Made by a program: the position numbers and the translations under genes
Shown here: one piece after another, positions 25,298 to 36,094 of the stretch
Position numbering within the stretch: position 1 is the stretch's first letter
Layout of the letters: each line of letters starts with the position of its first letter
NCBI RefSeq assembly: GCF_005405585.1
Contig: NZ_BJEQ01000001.1
Coordinates: 434,001-498,000, forward strand
From: Agarivorans sp. Toyoura001
GTDB taxonomy: Bacteria; Pseudomonadota; Gammaproteobacteria; Enterobacterales; Celerinatantimonadaceae
Direction of reading: 5' to 3'
Length of the DNA: 64,000 nt
Notes under the pieces: model-generated
Database searches by the model: none
Told to the model about the DNA's origin: nothing
Seen by the model: the letters and a program-made list of their open reading frames with translations, nothing else

Positions 25298-27999
25298 GGT
25301 GTTACTCTTTCAGCAGTTTGTAAATCTAACTGCATTTCTATCACCCCATCTTCCAGTTCAAACTTCACTCTAAACCCTAAATGTTTGGCTAAGCCTGCCA
25401 TGCCTCGGTTTTGAATCATTGTCATCCCACTCAAGGTTTGGGTGCCCATTGCCTGATAATAAGCAATAAGCTTTTGCAGTAGCTGCTTGCCTAAACCCTG
25501 ACCTTGTAAGTCACTTCTTACCACCATGGCAAACTCTGCATCAAGGTTATCTGGATCAATGCTCGCCCTTACTACGCCAAGGATGGCTCGGTCGTCTTCA
25601 GCGCTCTCGTCTACCGCAATAAAAGCCATCTCGCGGGCGTAATCAATTTGCGTAAGCAGCGCCATCTCTTCATGCGTCATTTGCCCTCTCGCGCCAAAGT
25701 AGCGCTTGTAACGGTCTTCTTCGGTAAGTGAAGAATCAAAGGCTAAATGCTTGGGTTCGTCTTCTGGCAAAATAGGACGCAGCAATACTTTGCTACCATT
25801 TTTAATCTGGCAATATTCTTCTAATTCTTTGGGATAGGGACGAATCGCCAAGCGTTGTCCTAAGCCTTGCTCAGCCGCTTGCAAACGCATATTTACATCT
25901 AGCAAGGTAATGTTATCGCCTGCTGCGAGTACCGGGTTTAGGTCTAAACGGGCAATCTCTGGGCAATCAATCACCAAATCAGATAAGCGGGTGAGCATGG
26001 TACATAAGGCTTCCATTTTTAGCCCATTAGGCAAACGCCGGTCTCTAATTTTTTGCGCCTTAAGGGCAGAAATTACCAAGTAACGGGACAAACTCATATT
26101 CAGTGGCGGCAAAGCTACTGCGGCATCTTGGGTTTCATCCCACTCCGAGCCCCCCTCGCCTAAAAATATCGCAGGGCCAAACACCGGGTCGTTAATCACT
26201 GCCACTCGCAACTCTTGTGCTCCCGCGGTTAAGGCCATGCGCTGTAAAACCATCCCTTCAACTCTGGCTTGAGGGTAGGCCTGCTGAACCCTATCCAGCA
26301 TTGATTCTGCGGCAATCTTAAGCTCTTGTTGGTTGTTAATGTTTAGACTGACACCGTGTACATCGGATTTATGCAAAATATCTGGGGATTGAATTTTCAG
26401 CGCCACCGGGTAACCAATATCTTCGGCACACGCGATAGCTTCTGCCACATCATGCACCAACCATGTATCGATAGTTTGCAAACCAAAAGCTTGCAGCAAA
26501 GGTTTAGCTTCATGGGTTTCTAATACAAATTTTTGCTGTTCTAGAGCACTTTGCAAAATCTGCTTCGCGCTTTGGTCAACGGCGGTTTCCACAGCAGTAC
26601 TTGGGGTTTCTGAGAGCAGTTTCTGATTACGCCTAAATTCTACCATGTGCATAAACGCACCCACCGCACCCTCTGGGGTGCGGTAAGTGGGAATGCCCGC
26701 TTTGGTAAATGCCATACGCCCTGGGTACGCCGTGGCTTCTCCCATCCAATTGGTGAGAATATTTAACCGCCGTGCTTTGCTATCTTGCTTAATCACCTTG
26801 ATTAACGCCTCAGCGGTAGACTCGGCTCCCGCCAATGCCGACGGCGCGTGCATTAGTAACAAGGCATCAGCTTCACCGCTACTTGCGACAATGTCTAAGG
26901 CTTGGGCATAACGTGAAGGATCGGCATCACCAACAATATCTAAGGGGTTTTGCCCCGACCATGCGCTAGGTAAAACTTCAGACAACTTCGCTAAGGTCTC
27001 TTCGGAAAACTCAGCTAGCTTACCGCCGCGCTCCATCAAGGCATCAACCGCCAATACTGCTGGACCACCGCCATTACTCAAAATGGCTAGTCGTTCACCT
27101 TGCAAAGGATTGGCATAGGTCAGCGTTTCTACTGCAGCGAATAACTCATGTAAATCTTTAACCCTCAGCATACCAGCACGCTTAAAAGCCGCATCGTAAA
27201 CCGCATCGTTGCCCACTAGGCCACCAGTATGTAAAGAAGCCGCCTTGGCCCCCACACTACTGCGCCCAGATTTAATCACCAAAATTGCTTTATTACGCGA
27301 GGCTGCCCGCGCCGCAGACATGAAACGTTGAGTATCTTTTACCGAATCGATATACAGCATAATTACTTGGGTTTTGGCATCTCGAGACAAATAGTCGAGT
27401 AGCTCACCAAAGTCGATGTCTAACGCATCTCCTAGGGAAATAAACGAGGAAAAACCTATGCCTTTATCATTAGCCCAATCAAGTACTGTGGTACACACCG
27501 CAGCAGATTGAGACACAAAAGCAATTTTTCCAACTTGGCTATTGGCATGAGCAAAAGACGCGTTAAGCCCAAGCTGGGGCAGCATAATGCCTAAACTGTT
27601 CGGCCCCAAAATACGCATACCGTAGCGTTGAGCCAATGCGAGTATTTGCTCGGTAACCGTTTGCTGTGGTTCATCAACACTTATGTCTAAACCACCGGCA
27701 GTAATAATGGCCGCCTTACAGCCAAACTGACCCAGCTTTTCTATTACCTCTGGCAGGCGAGTGGCGTTCACACACACCACCGCTAAATCGGGCCGCTGCG
27801 GTAACTTCTCAATGCTCGGGTAAGCAAGCACGCCCAGCACGGCTTTATACTTAGGGGTTACCGGCATTACTGGGCCATTAAACCCAGCACTCATCAAGTT
27901 CTTCATCACCACGTTGCCGGGGCGTAAAGCACGGTTTGATGCACCAATCACCGCAATAGATTTTGGAGAAAACAAGTCATGCAATTTGCGTTGGCTCAT
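25291..27999 (-). CDS. pat: Protein lysine acetyltransferase Pat (acyl-CoA synthetase-like plus GNAT)
   Basis: 902 residues in the order CoA-binding domain (residues 8-130, SIAVIGASNRALRPGNVVMK), succinyl-CoA-synthetase-like ligase domains (about 145-460, with KSGRSSVGAKAASLHTGG), ATP-grasp domain (about 480-700) and a C-terminal GNAT acetyltransferase (about 740-890, with VVRSDLQGQGLGKQLLQKL). This is the YfiQ/PatZ architecture. The enzyme acetylates lysines, classically inactivating acetyl-CoA synthetase in a CoA- and energy-dependent way. The ligase half is usually non-catalytic and regulatory in Pat proteins. It appears monocistronic, with a 318-base upstream gap. Confidence 0.93.
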   Translation of the reverse strand: MSQRKLHDLFSPKSIAVIGASNRALRPGNVVMKNLMSAGFNGPVMPVTPKYKAVLGVLAYPSIEKLPQRPDLAVVCVNATRLPEVIEKLGQFGCKAAIITAGGLDISVDEPQQTVTEQILALAQRYGMRILGPNSLGIMLPQLGLNASFAHANSQVGKIAFVSQSAAVCTTVLDWANDKGIGFSSFISLGDALDIDFGELLDYLSRDAKTQVIMLYIDSVKDTQRFMSAARAASRNKAILVIKSGRSSVGAKAASLHTGGLVGNDAVYDAAFKRAGMLRVKDLHELFAAVETLTYANPLQGERLAILSNGGGPAVLAVDALMERGGKLAEFSEETLAKLSEVLPSAWSGQNPLDIVGDADPSRYAQALDIVASSGEADALLLMHAPSALAGAESTAEALIKVIKQDSKARRLNILTNWMGEATAYPGRMAFTKAGIPTYRTPEGAVGAFMHMVEFRRNQKLLSETPSTAVETAVDQSAKQILQSALEQQKFVLETHEAKPLLQAFGLQTIDTWLVHDVAEAIACAEDIGYPVALKIQSPDILHKSDVHGVSLNINNQQELKIAAESMLDRVQQAYPQARVEGMVLQRMALTAGAQELRVAVINDPVFGPAIFLGEGGSEWDETQDAAVALPPLNMSLSRYLVISALKAQKIRDRRLPNGLKMEALCTMLTRLSDLVIDCPEIARLDLNPVLAAGDNITLLDVNMRLQAAEQGLGQRLAIRPYPKELEEYCQIKNGSKVLLRPILPEDEPKHLAFDSSLTEEDRYKRYFGARGQMTHEEMALLTQIDYAREMAFIAVDESAEDDRAILGVVRASIDPDNLDAEFAMVVRSDLQGQGLGKQLLQKLIAYYQAMGTQTLSGMTMIQNRGMAGLAKHLGFRVKFELEDGVIEMQLDLQTAERVTPA

Positions 28000-28317
28000 T
28001 CCAGCTGTCTCGCTTTTGCTTTTAGCTAATTAGGCTTAAGTGTAACGCTTATCTTAAAAGACTAAGGTATTCATTGTTCACAGTATTTACACTCTACTAC
28101 CAAGGTCGCAGTCTACCGAGTGTTATCTGGGTAAGTACTTTGAACGAAAATGCCTTTAAGCTAAATAATCAGGCTATTACGTAACATAGCATCTACAATT
28201 ATTTTAAAGTCACCCTGGTTTTTTTAACTCGCACTAGTTTTTTATACAAACAACTGGACAAAAAGCGTTTTTTTTATTCATATCTTAAAGAAACCCTGCA
28301 ATTTTAAGGAAGAAAGC
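28000..28317. other. Divergent intergenic region between pat and the CBS-domain gene
   Basis: 318 AT-rich bases with no supported gene. It must hold the divergent promoters of pat and the CBS gene; AAGGA lies just before the CBS start. No clear operator or hairpin was recognised. Confidence 0.5.
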
Positions 28318-28722
28318 ATGGCGTTAACCTCTATTCGCGCGATCGATTACATGACTAAAAATCCGGTAACGGTACAACCTACTACCTCGTTGTTTGAGGC
28401 TATCGACATCATGCTTGCGGCAAAAGTATCGGGTGCCACAGTAATAAACCAGCAACGTGAAGTGGTTGGAGTCATTTCTGAAATAGACTGTTTACAGGCG
28501 ATTTTAAAAGGTACTTACCACGGAGAGATTGGTGGAAGTGTTGCCGATTTTATGACTGAAGAGGTGGATGTTATTGGCACTGACATGGACATACTGGCAG
28601 TAGCAGAAAAACTGATTAAGGAAAAACGCCGCAGAATGCCCGTAGTACAAAATGGTAAGTTTATTGGCCAATACAGTATTCGCAGTATTCTTAACGCGGT
28701 GAAAGAGTTTAATCTCAAGTAG
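28318..28722 (+). CDS. Two-CBS-domain protein
   Basis: 134 residues made almost entirely of a CBS pair: DYMTKNPVTVQPTTSLFEAIDIML (first, from residue 10) and DFMTEEVDVIGTDMDILAVAEKLI (second, from about 78), each ending in the usual GVISEID or GQYSIRSIL strand. CBS pairs bind adenosyl nucleotides such as AMP or ATP and act as energy sensors, usually together with a partner protein that is not evident here. A strong AAGGA ribosome site precedes the ATG. It is divergent from pat, which also responds to energy state; any link is speculative. Confidence 0.92.
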   Translation: MALTSIRAIDYMTKNPVTVQPTTSLFEAIDIMLAAKVSGATVINQQREVVGVISEIDCLQAILKGTYHGEIGGSVADFMTEEVDVIGTDMDILAVAEKLIKEKRRRMPVVQNGKFIGQYSIRSILNAVKEFNLK

Positions 28723-28732
28723 CAGATAACAA

Positions 28733-28757
28733 AAAGGGCCGCCTATTGCCGCCCTTT
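28733..28757. terminator. Hairpin between the CBS gene and the ACT-domain gene
   Basis: Seven-base stem AAAGGGC / GCCCTTT around an 11-base loop between two convergent genes. The flanking sequence AACAAAA upstream gives a short U-tract for minus-strand transcripts. Confidence 0.5.
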
Positions 28758-28781
28758 ACAACTTACCCGCTTAACGCACAT

Positions 28782-29285
28782 TTAGTGAGCTTGGTTCACC
28801 ACCATTTGCGCTTGCAAACTTTCAATCTCAGCAATAATGCTCGCTGTGTTTTCACTGTCTGGCACCATAAGATCAAGCTCGGCAGTAAATACATTACCTC
28901 CTGCCTCCGGCACACTAACACGATGACACTCGAGCTTATTAACGTTCACCCCATGCCCCACCAACAAACGTGTAATATCGTTAATCAGTCCTGGTCTATC
29001 TTCAGCATCAATTACTAAGTGCAAAGATTCTGATTGCGATAGATGCGCAGGTTTACAATCGTGAATATCAAGCTGAACACCGTCTACATTAAGAAGCGCA
29101 TCTTGTAAGGTTTGGCTATTTTTTTGTGGAACTTGAACTTTGAAGATACAGGCAAATTGCCCATCGAGGTTAACTACGCGACTGCTTAGCCACTTTCCCT
29201 GCTGAGAATGCGTTATATCGGCTAAGCGATTTAGCGTACCGGGTTTATCTTCGCCCACTGCGGTAACTAAAAATAGAGCGCTCAT
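28782..29285 (-). CDS. ACT-domain regulator resembling GcvR
   Basis: 167 residues starting at ATG 29285 behind AGGGG; a start 87 bases upstream would add an unrelated basic extension. Two ACT domains are visible, the first from residue 3 (LFLVTAVGEDKPGTLNRLADI) and the second from about residue 84 (LHLVIDAEDRPGLINDITRLL). This is the GcvR layout. GcvR antagonises GcvA in control of glycine cleavage; related ACT proteins bind amino acids. No gcv genes are in the window (glyA is 22 kb away), so calling it true GcvR would be premature. Confidence 0.85.
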   Translation of the reverse strand: MSALFLVTAVGEDKPGTLNRLADITHSQQGKWLSSRVVNLDGQFACIFKVQVPQKNSQTLQDALLNVDGVQLDIHDCKPAHLSQSESLHLVIDAEDRPGLINDITRLLVGHGVNVNKLECHRVSVPEAGGNVFTAELDLMVPDSENTASIIAEIESLQAQMVVNQAH

Positions 29286-29455
29286 ACTTCTACCCCTTTT
29301 TGTGCTAAAACCTACTTTAAGTTTATACCACCTGAGAGTGAACGGTGTGATAAAACTCCTAGTTTGAGGCAATTATCAGTAAAAGCTGTTTAAAATGCTA
29401 ACTGTTAGCAAAAATTCATATTTTTTAATGACTTTTAACTATTTAGCAGACAAAA

Positions 29456-29475
29456 AAGCCGACGAAAGTCGGCTT
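29456..29475 (-). terminator. Rho-independent terminator of thiI
   Basis: Perfect 8-bp stem AAGCCGAC / GTCGGCTT closed by a four-base loop, followed on the minus strand by a T-run, 23 bases beyond the thiI stop. Confidence 0.85.
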
Positions 29476-29497
29476 AATTCAAGCAGGACTAAATGAA

Positions 29498-30958
29498 CTA
29501 TTTGTTGCTATAAACACCAACATTTTTAAAGCCAGCGTCTTGTAAGTACAAGGCTTGTAGTTTGCTCATTACACCGCGATCACAGTACAACATGTAGTGC
29601 TTACTTTGATCCAAATCGCCAAACTGGGTGGCTAATTTAAAGAAGGGAATATGTTTCACTTCAACGCCATCTATTGCAAAGGGTTTTAGCTCTAGTTCTT
29701 CCATAGAGCGAATATCCAATATTACTGCTTCTTTATCTTGCGCAACCTCTTCGCTATCAACTTCGGTGACTTGCTCGTCGGTTTCTTTAGCAATGTCGCG
29801 AATATCGGTAATGCGGCTATCTTCAACCACTTTTTCAAGTATAGAGAAATCAAATTTCTCTTCTTCAATAAGCAATTTAGATTCAACCGCCTTCACCGTC
29901 GGTTTGTTTGAAATAACACCGCAGTACTCCGGCATAGTTTCCGCGAAATCATTGGTGCCAATGCGCTTAGCAACATCAATAATGTCTTGCTTGTCGGTAG
30001 CGATAAGCGGGCGCAATATCAAGGTTTCAGATACCCGGTCAATCATGCTTAAGTTTACTAAGGTTTGACTAGACACCTGGCCAACTGCTTCGCCGGTCAC
30101 CAAGGCTGGAATATCCAGTTTTTTAGCCACTTCAGAAGCAGCCCGTACCATCATTCGTTTAAGCACAACACCCATTTGGCCGTTGTCTACTTTCTCAAGA
30201 ATTTCGTTTACCACGGGGTCAAAATCTACGGCGACAAATTTCACCCGATGAGAAGAGCCAAAACGTTTCCAAAGATGATGAGCAACTTGTTTAACACCTA
30301 GTTCGTGAGCACGCCCACCAAGGTTAAAGAAACAATAATGCACCTTGGCGCCACGCTTAATGAGCTGGTAACTTGATACACCAGAGTCAAAGCCGCCAGA
30401 GATGAGTGACAGAACACTTTCTTGTGTGGCTATCGGGAAACCGCCTAGGCCTTCATGTTTGGCCTTAACCAGATAAACATCTTCGTCAGATATCTCTAGT
30501 TTTACCGTTTCATCTGGATTCTTTAAGCGCACCCCATTGCTTTCGCAATGCTGGTTAAGACCGCCACCAACATAACGCTCTACTTCAATTGATGAAAAGT
30601 CATGCTTACCGCTACGTTTTACTCGAACACAAAAGGTTTTACCTTTTAAGCGGTCTTTCCACACCTCATAAGTCAGTTCATAAATACTGTGTAAATCAGT
30701 AAAAGTATGCTGAGATACTTCTAGAAAATGCACAATGCCCGGTGTAGACGACAAGGCTTCGATAACTGCCGCTCGGTTTTCTTCGCTTTCGTTACGCGAA
30801 GTAACCACCATTCGATCCCAGTCTAGGCGTACGCGAATCGTTTCATCGATAGGACTAATTACATTACGAATATTGCTTTGCAGGATTTTGCTGAAGCGCT
30901 TGCGAACCGGCTTACTCTTCATAGCAATTTCTGGAAATAGTTTAACGATGAACTTCAT
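29498..30958 (-). CDS. thiI: tRNA 4-thiouridine synthase/thiazole sulfur carrier enzyme ThiI
   Basis: 486 residues. An N-terminal ferredoxin-like/THUMP region binds tRNA (to about residue 165), the PP-loop adenylation motif SGGFDS lies at 187-192, and a C-terminal rhodanese domain (from about 400) carries the persulfide cysteine Cys459 in LYCDRGVMS. The disulfide partner cysteine in [11 protein letters not shown] is also present. ThiI adds sulfur at U8 of tRNA and, with the rhodanese domain, supplies sulfur for the thiazole moiety of thiamine. It is monocistronic with its own terminator. Confidence 0.96.
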   Translation of the reverse strand: MKFIVKLFPEIAMKSKPVRKRFSKILQSNIRNVISPIDETIRVRLDWDRMVVTSRNESEENRAAVIEALSSTPGIVHFLEVSQHTFTDLHSIYELTYEVWKDRLKGKTFCVRVKRSGKHDFSSIEVERYVGGGLNQHCESNGVRLKNPDETVKLEISDEDVYLVKAKHEGLGGFPIATQESVLSLISGGFDSGVSSYQLIKRGAKVHYCFFNLGGRAHELGVKQVAHHLWKRFGSSHRVKFVAVDFDPVVNEILEKVDNGQMGVVLKRMMVRAASEVAKKLDIPALVTGEAVGQVSSQTLVNLSMIDRVSETLILRPLIATDKQDIIDVAKRIGTNDFAETMPEYCGVISNKPTVKAVESKLLIEEEKFDFSILEKVVEDSRITDIRDIAKETDEQVTEVDSEEVAQDKEAVILDIRSMEELELKPFAIDGVEVKHIPFFKLATQFGDLDQSKHYMLYCDRGVMSKLQALYLQDAGFKNVGVYSNK

Positions 30959-31105
30959 AACTCTGGGGCCTTGATAAATTTGGGCGCGAATTATACCGCG
31001 AGTTATGGCAGTGAGCCAATCTTGTTTATTTTAGGCTAAGAACAAGTGCAATACTTTGGTGAATAAAACGCAAAGCGAAGCAAAAAGAGAGGACAAAAAA
31101 AGAAA

Positions 31106-31126
31106 CTCGCCGGTATTAGCGGCGAG
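31106..31126 (-). terminator. Rho-independent terminator of pomAB
   Basis: Seven-base stem CTCGCCG / CGGCGAG with a seven-base loop, followed on the minus strand by TTTCTTTTTTT, just past the pomB stop. Confidence 0.8.
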
Positions 31127-31134
31127 GTAAATAA

Positions 31135-32052
31135 CTATTGTGTGTCGGAGACCGCGATCTCACCAGATTGAGAGGCTTTACCTTGCATAATGCCTATTTC
31201 TACACGGCGGTTGCGGCGACGATTTTCCAAAGTATTGTTTTTAAGCAGCGGTTGAGTATCTGCCACGCCACTTACTATCAAGCGTTCTTCGGCAAACCCT
31301 TGTACCTTAATCAGCTCATGTGCCACCGACACCGCGCGTTGGCTAGAAAGATCCCAGTTTGAACGATACAGCTCCGATTCTGCTTGTTGATTATCGGTAT
31401 GCCCAGACACCGTAACAATGCCCGGAATATCTTTAATCACTTCGCCCACGCGGCGAATTACCGGCCTAAACTTAGGCTGTAAAAATGCCGAACCAGAAGG
31501 AAATGCGCCTTTCTCGCGCACTCGAATAATAATTTGCTGACCTAATGACTCCACTTCAATCGCGCCATCTTCAATTTGGTCTCGCAATTGTTGAGCAATC
31601 CGCTTAGCGGTTTCATTTTGCTGGGCTTGAGTCTCTGACTGGCTTTGTGAAGATTGAGCTTGAGTAGCAGAGGCTCGGCCGCCGGTCTGTTGGCCTGCAG
31701 CTTTTTGCTGCCCGCCCGCATCGGCTTCTTCACCATCATGAAACTCAAGCTTGGCCTGAGTCATGTCAATGGTCTGCTGCATGATGGTTTCAATTGGTGT
31801 AGGTTCTGGGCGACCAGGGCGAAACTCCTGGGCAATCACCGAGGTTCCTTTGGGAATGTCTTTTACTTCCAACAGGTTCTGCACACCAAAGGCATACTTC
31901 ATCGACCCAGCGATTTGTTTAAACTTTAATACGTCCATCTCCGAGAATGCCAATAGCAATACAAAGAAACACATCAACAAAGACATAAGATCGGCAAAGG
32001 TGCCCATCCATGCGGGCAAACCTTCGGGGGGACATTTGCAAGGTTCTTCCAT
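31135..32052 (-). CDS. pomB: Flagellar motor stator protein PomB/MotB
   Basis: 305 residues. One N-terminal transmembrane helix contains the essential ion-binding aspartate (Asp21 in TFADLMSLLMCFFVLL). A plug/linker region rich in Gln and Ala follows (about 95-150), then an OmpA-like peptidoglycan-binding domain (VSGHTDNQQAESELYRSNWDLSSQRA near residues 215-240). The CKCPP N-terminus is typical of sodium-driven PomB. It lies 11 bases after pomA and forms the stator with it. Ion choice cannot be proven from sequence, but the context favours Na+. Confidence 0.93.
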   Translation of the reverse strand: MEEPCKCPPEGLPAWMGTFADLMSLLMCFFVLLLAFSEMDVLKFKQIAGSMKYAFGVQNLLEVKDIPKGTSVIAQEFRPGRPEPTPIETIMQQTIDMTQAKLEFHDGEEADAGGQQKAAGQQTGGRASATQAQSSQSQSETQAQQNETAKRIAQQLRDQIEDGAIEVESLGQQIIIRVREKGAFPSGSAFLQPKFRPVIRRVGEVIKDIPGIVTVSGHTDNQQAESELYRSNWDLSSQRAVSVAHELIKVQGFAEERLIVSGVADTQPLLKNNTLENRRRNRRVEIGIMQGKASQSGEIAVSDTQ

Positions 32053-32063
32053 TACTGCGTCAC

Positions 32064-32828
32064 CTATTCGTCGGTTGTACCAAGAGAGCGCTTACCTTCC
32101 GGCAGATAGTTTTTCAACACGCCTTCGATCACACGTGGATTTTGCCCATCTTGGATCCCTAATACCGCATCTAAAATAAGACTACGGTTTAGCTTTTCTT
32201 CACCGGCACGCAGCAATAACTTCTCACTAATGGGAATCGCCACCATATTGGCTAAAATGGCACCGTACAAGGTCGTTAACAAGGCTACCGCCATGGCAGG
32301 GCCAATAGACTTAGGGTCATCCATGTTAGACAACATCGCTACCAAACCAATTAGCGTACCAATCATACCCATTGCCGGCGCCACATCGCCGAGTGCTTTA
32401 AATATGCCAGCGCCAAACTCGTGGCGTTCAGAGGTGAGAGAAATATCTTTCTCCATGGTGGCACGCACTACGTCAGCATCGTGACCATCAACTAGCATAT
32501 CAATGCCTTTTTGCATAAAGGGATTGGTGATCTCAGCTTCTTCCAAAGCTAAAAAGCCCCCTTTACGGGCAGCGTCAGCCATTTCAACTGAGCGCTCAAT
32601 TAAGTCATCGGGTTTGTCGGCCTTAAACATAAAAGCTTTGGCCGCAATTTTAATTGCACCCAAAAACTGGCCGAGGTTGTATTTCATCAATACAACGAAT
32701 AACGAACCACAAAAAACAATCAGTACCGAAGGGATATCGATGAAAATCTCAATCCCGCCCCCCATCACCATCGCCATTACAACAAACGCGAAGGCGCCGA
32801 TAATCCCAATCAGCGTTGCTAAATCCAC
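32064..32828 (-). CDS. pomA: Flagellar motor stator protein PomA/MotA
   Basis: 254 residues, the length of Vibrio PomA, with four membrane helices: two at the N-terminus (about 5-50) and two in the second half (VAPAMGMIGTLIGLVAMLSNM near 150-170, and about 180-202). Conserved charged residues in the large cytosolic loop interact with FliG. It is followed by pomB and lies next to xseB-ispA-dxs in the divergent orientation, as in Vibrio and Shewanella. Confidence 0.95.
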   Translation of the reverse strand: MDLATLIGIIGAFAFVVMAMVMGGGIEIFIDIPSVLIVFCGSLFVVLMKYNLGQFLGAIKIAAKAFMFKADKPDDLIERSVEMADAARKGGFLALEEAEITNPFMQKGIDMLVDGHDADVVRATMEKDISLTSERHEFGAGIFKALGDVAPAMGMIGTLIGLVAMLSNMDDPKSIGPAMAVALLTTLYGAILANMVAIPISEKLLLRAGEEKLNRSLILDAVLGIQDGQNPRVIEGVLKNYLPEGKRSLGTTDE

Positions 32829-33052
32829 TGCTTTTTCCTTTTAACCTGTAGCCTAGAGATTCTAATTAAACTAATACTAGTCTACTCCCAAAACAGAATC
32901 GAAGGTAATTTTGTGTTCGCATATCAATATCTTGACACACCAAGCTCTTCTATATTTATCGACCAAAATAAAAATACTTGAGTCGCATGTTTGACCTGCC
33001 TATACGCCTAGGGTAACTTTGCGCCAGCATAAGTATGAGAGAGGCCTTGGCT

Positions 33053-33298
33053 GTGGTTGCAAAAAAACCAGAAAAGATGAAGTTTGAAGAGACTTTAAAT
33101 GAACTTGAGGACATTGTTCAACAATTAGAACAAGGTGAGTTAAGCCTCGAAGATTCACTCAAACAATTTGAGCGCGGTATCGGCCTTGCTAACGCTGGAC
33201 AAGCAAAACTGCAGCAAGCTCAGCAACAGGTTGAGATACTTCGTCAAGGTCCAAACGGCGATACTTTAGAACCGCTGTCTCAGGAGTCTTCTGAGTGA
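33053..33298 (+). CDS. xseB: Exodeoxyribonuclease VII small subunit
   Basis: 81 residues from GTG 33053. AGAGAGG stands eight bases upstream and this length matches E. coli XseB (80 residues); an ATG six codons earlier has no ribosome site. The motif [25 protein letters not shown] is the family hallmark: a two-helix coiled protein that binds the large subunit XseA. It is the first gene of the xseB-ispA-dxs operon and its stop codon overlaps the GTG start of ispA. Confidence 0.93.
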   Translation: MVAKKPEKMKFEETLNELEDIVQQLEQGELSLEDSLKQFERGIGLANAGQAKLQQAQQQVEILRQGPNGDTLEPLSQESSE

Positions 33299-34182
33299 AT
33301 ACTACTTTAGCCAGCACCATCGCTGACTATCAATCACAAATTAATGCGCACTTAGACCAAATACTAGAGCAGCAAACAGTAAACGACCCGCGTTTATTGG
33401 CCGCTATGCGCCATGGTTTATTGCTAGGCGGAAAAAGAGTTCGCCCGCTGCTTGTTTATATCGTAGGTCAATTAAACGGAGCTTCCACAGAGCTACTTAA
33501 TACTGCAGCAGCAGCCGTTGAATGCGTTCACGCTTATTCGCTTATTCATGATGATTTACCTGCCATGGACGACGATGATCTTCGCCGCGGCCAAGCAACT
33601 TGCCATATCGCCTTTGACGAAGCCACTGCAATTTTAGCCGGTGATGCCCTGCAAAGTTTGGCGTTTAGTTTAATTGCTGATGCTCCAGCCAGTGATGCGC
33701 AAAAAGTCGCTATGCTAAAAGTGTTAAGCCAGGCAGCCGGATATAATGGCATGTGTGGCGGACAAGCCTTAGATATTGCAGCAACCAATCAAACAATAAG
33801 CTTGCAGCAGTTAGAAACCGTTCACCAACATAAAACCGGCGCTATTATTAAAGCAGCGGTGATGCTAGGCGCAATTTGCGCCAATATTACCCAGCCAAAT
33901 GAACAACAAGCTTTAGCTCGTTATGCCGATGCGTTAGGCTTAGCTTTTCAAGTTAGAGATGACATTTTAGATATAATTAGTGATACCGATACTTTAGGTA
34001 AACCTCAAGGCTCTGATGAGGCGCTAAACAAAAGCACATACCCAAGTTTGCTAGGCTTGGACGGCGCCATAGAAAAGGCTGAATTGCTAGGTAAAGAAGC
34101 GCTGTTAGCTTTAGAGAGTTTGCCTTACAATGGTGAGTTGCTAGCCTCATTGGCTGATTATGTCGTGCATCGAAACAACTAG
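33295..34182 (+). CDS. ispA: Farnesyl diphosphate synthase
   Basis: 295 residues, starting at GTG within the end of xseB, behind CAGGAG. The two aspartate-rich motifs of trans-prenyltransferases are present: [10 protein letters not shown] (first, near residue 84) and DDILD (second, near 222), plus GGKRVRP near residue 46. It condenses isopentenyl diphosphate with dimethylallyl and geranyl diphosphate to give farnesyl diphosphate, the precursor of undecaprenyl phosphate and quinones. Cytosolic. Confidence 0.95.
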   Translation: MNTTLASTIADYQSQINAHLDQILEQQTVNDPRLLAAMRHGLLLGGKRVRPLLVYIVGQLNGASTELLNTAAAAVECVHAYSLIHDDLPAMDDDDLRRGQATCHIAFDEATAILAGDALQSLAFSLIADAPASDAQKVAMLKVLSQAAGYNGMCGGQALDIAATNQTISLQQLETVHQHKTGAIIKAAVMLGAICANITQPNEQQALARYADALGLAFQVRDDILDIISDTDTLGKPQGSDEALNKSTYPSLLGLDGAIEKAELLGKEALLALESLPYNGELLASLADYVVHRNN

Positions 34183-34216
34183 TCGTCAACAATAAAAATA
34201 ATGATAAGCATTTTAT

Positions 34217-36094
34217 ATGACACTGAATATTAAAGATTACCCAACTCTTGCTCTTGCAGACCTGCCTCCGCAGCTGCGCCAACTAGAGCAACAGCAGCTT
34301 CCCGAACTATGTGACGAACTTCGCCAGTATCTACTTAACAGTGTTAGCCAGTCGAGTGGCCATTTAGCCTCAGGCTTAGGCGCAGTTGAACTCACAGTTG
34401 CCTTGCATTACGTATACAACACACCCTTTGATAAATTGGTTTGGGATGTTGGTCATCAGGCTTACCCGCACAAAATTCTTACTGGTCGCCGTGAAAAAAT
34501 GTCAACCATTCGTCAGTTTAAAGGTTTACACCCTTTCCCATGGCGTGGTGAAAGTGAGTACGACGTATTAAGCGTAGGCCACTCTAGCACCTCAATTGGT
34601 GCAGCCTTAGGCATGGCGATAGCCGCTGAAAAAGAACAACAGGGCCGTAAAGTGGTGGCCGTGATTGGCGATGGCGCCATGACCGCCGGTATGGCTTTTG
34701 AAGCGTTAAACCACGCGGGCGCAATCCACAACGACATGTTAGTGATATTAAATGACAACGAGATGTCGATTTCGGAAAACGTTGGCGCGCTCAATAACTC
34801 GCTAGCAAACATTCTTTCAGGCTCGTTGTACTCTTCGCTCCGTGAAGGCGGGAAGAAAGTACTCAGCGGTATGCCGCCGATTAAAGAGCTAGCTCGCCGC
34901 GCTGAAGAACACCTTAAAGGCATGGTAGTACCTGGCACTTTATTTGAAGAATTTGGCTTTAACTACATTGGCCCTATTGATGGCCATGATGTAAAAGGCT
35001 TAGTGCGAACATTAAGCAATATGCGAGACTTAAAAGGTCCGCAAATTTTGCATGTAATGACCAAAAAAGGGAAAGGCTATTTACCCGCCGAACAAGATCC
35101 CATTGGTTACCACGGCGTGCCTAAATTTGACCCTAGCCAAAGTAACCTGCCTAAAAGCAAAGGTGCCGCGCCTACGTTCTCTAAAGTATTTGGCGATTGG
35201 TTATGTGACATGGCCGCCAAAGATAAAAAGCTAATGGGGATTACCCCAGCGATGCGCGAAGGTTCGGGCATGGTGCGCTTTTCTAAAGAGTTCCCTGAAC
35301 AATACTTCGACGTAGCCATCGCTGAGCAGCACGCAGTGACCTTTGCCGCTGGATTAGCCATTGCAGGTTATCAACCAGTTGTGGCTATTTACAGTACCTT
35401 TTTACAGCGTGCCTACGACCAGTTGATTCATGACGTAGCCATTCAAAACTTGCCGGTGTTATTTGCTATCGACCGCGCCGGCATTGTTGGTGCAGACGGC
35501 CCAACTCACCAAGGTGCTTTTGATTTAAGCTACTTAAGAGCAGTACCTAACTTAGTAATTATGGCACCCGCCAACGAAGATGAATGTAGGCAAATGCTCT
35601 ACACAGGCCATTTACATCAGGGGCCTGCTGCGGTTCGCTACCCTCGTGGCGGCGCAGACAATACGCCAATCAACGATGCAATGAGCGCCATAGAGATTGG
35701 TAAAGCCAGGGTATTACGCGAAGGTAAAAAGATTGCCATTCTCAACTTTGGTAGCCTGTTATGTAAAGCCGCTCCTGTAGCCGAGCACTTAGACGCAACA
35801 CTGGTAGACATGCGCTTTGTTAAGCCGCTAGACAAAGACTGTATTCGCCAGTTAGTCGAAAGCCATGAGCTAATTGTAACGGTTGAAGAAAATGCCATTT
35901 TGGGCGGGGCGGGTTCGGCAGTTAATGAGTTTTTATTTGCTGAACAACTTAACCAAGTAAAAGTACTCAATATTGGCTTACCCGACAATTTTGTTGAGCA
36001 AGGTAGCCAAGATGAAATATACCTAATGCTAGGTTTAGACAGCGTAGGCATTCAACAAAAAATCGAAGACTTTAACAATAAGCCTTCTCGTTAA
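34217..36094 (+). CDS. dxs: 1-deoxy-D-xylulose-5-phosphate synthase
   Basis: 625 residues, full length. The thiamine diphosphate-binding motif [18 protein letters not shown] lies near residue 153. The transketolase-like central domain ([15 protein letters not shown] near 370) and a C-terminal domain follow. It condenses pyruvate and glyceraldehyde 3-phosphate, the committed step of the MEP isoprenoid pathway that feeds the adjacent ispA. It lies 34 bases after ispA in the same operon and overlaps by four bases the end of a convergent binding-protein gene. Confidence 0.97.
   Translation: MTLNIKDYPTLALADLPPQLRQLEQQQLPELCDELRQYLLNSVSQSSGHLASGLGAVELTVALHYVYNTPFDKLVWDVGHQAYPHKILTGRREKMSTIRQFKGLHPFPWRGESEYDVLSVGHSSTSIGAALGMAIAAEKEQQGRKVVAVIGDGAMTAGMAFEALNHAGAIHNDMLVILNDNEMSISENVGALNNSLANILSGSLYSSLREGGKKVLSGMPPIKELARRAEEHLKGMVVPGTLFEEFGFNYIGPIDGHDVKGLVRTLSNMRDLKGPQILHVMTKKGKGYLPAEQDPIGYHGVPKFDPSQSNLPKSKGAAPTFSKVFGDWLCDMAAKDKKLMGITPAMREGSGMVRFSKEFPEQYFDVAIAEQHAVTFAAGLAIAGYQPVVAIYSTFLQRAYDQLIHDVAIQNLPVLFAIDRAGIVGADGPTHQGAFDLSYLRAVPNLVIMAPANEDECRQMLYTGHLHQGPAAVRYPRGGADNTPINDAMSAIEIGKARVLREGKKIAILNFGSLLCKAAPVAEHLDATLVDMRFVKPLDKDCIRQLVESHELIVTVEENAILGGAGSAVNEFLFAEQLNQVKVLNIGLPDNFVEQGSQDEIYLMLGLDSVGIQQKIEDFNNKPSR

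Noticed and set aside
28746-29018. A 90-codon plus-strand frame after the CBS gene.
   Set aside because: It is antisense to the well-supported ACT-domain gene and starts in the terminator.
32829-33034. Sigma-28 flagellar promoter in front of pomA.
   Set aside because: No convincing TAAA-N15-GCCGATAA match was found in the gap; stator genes of this type are often expressed from other promoters.
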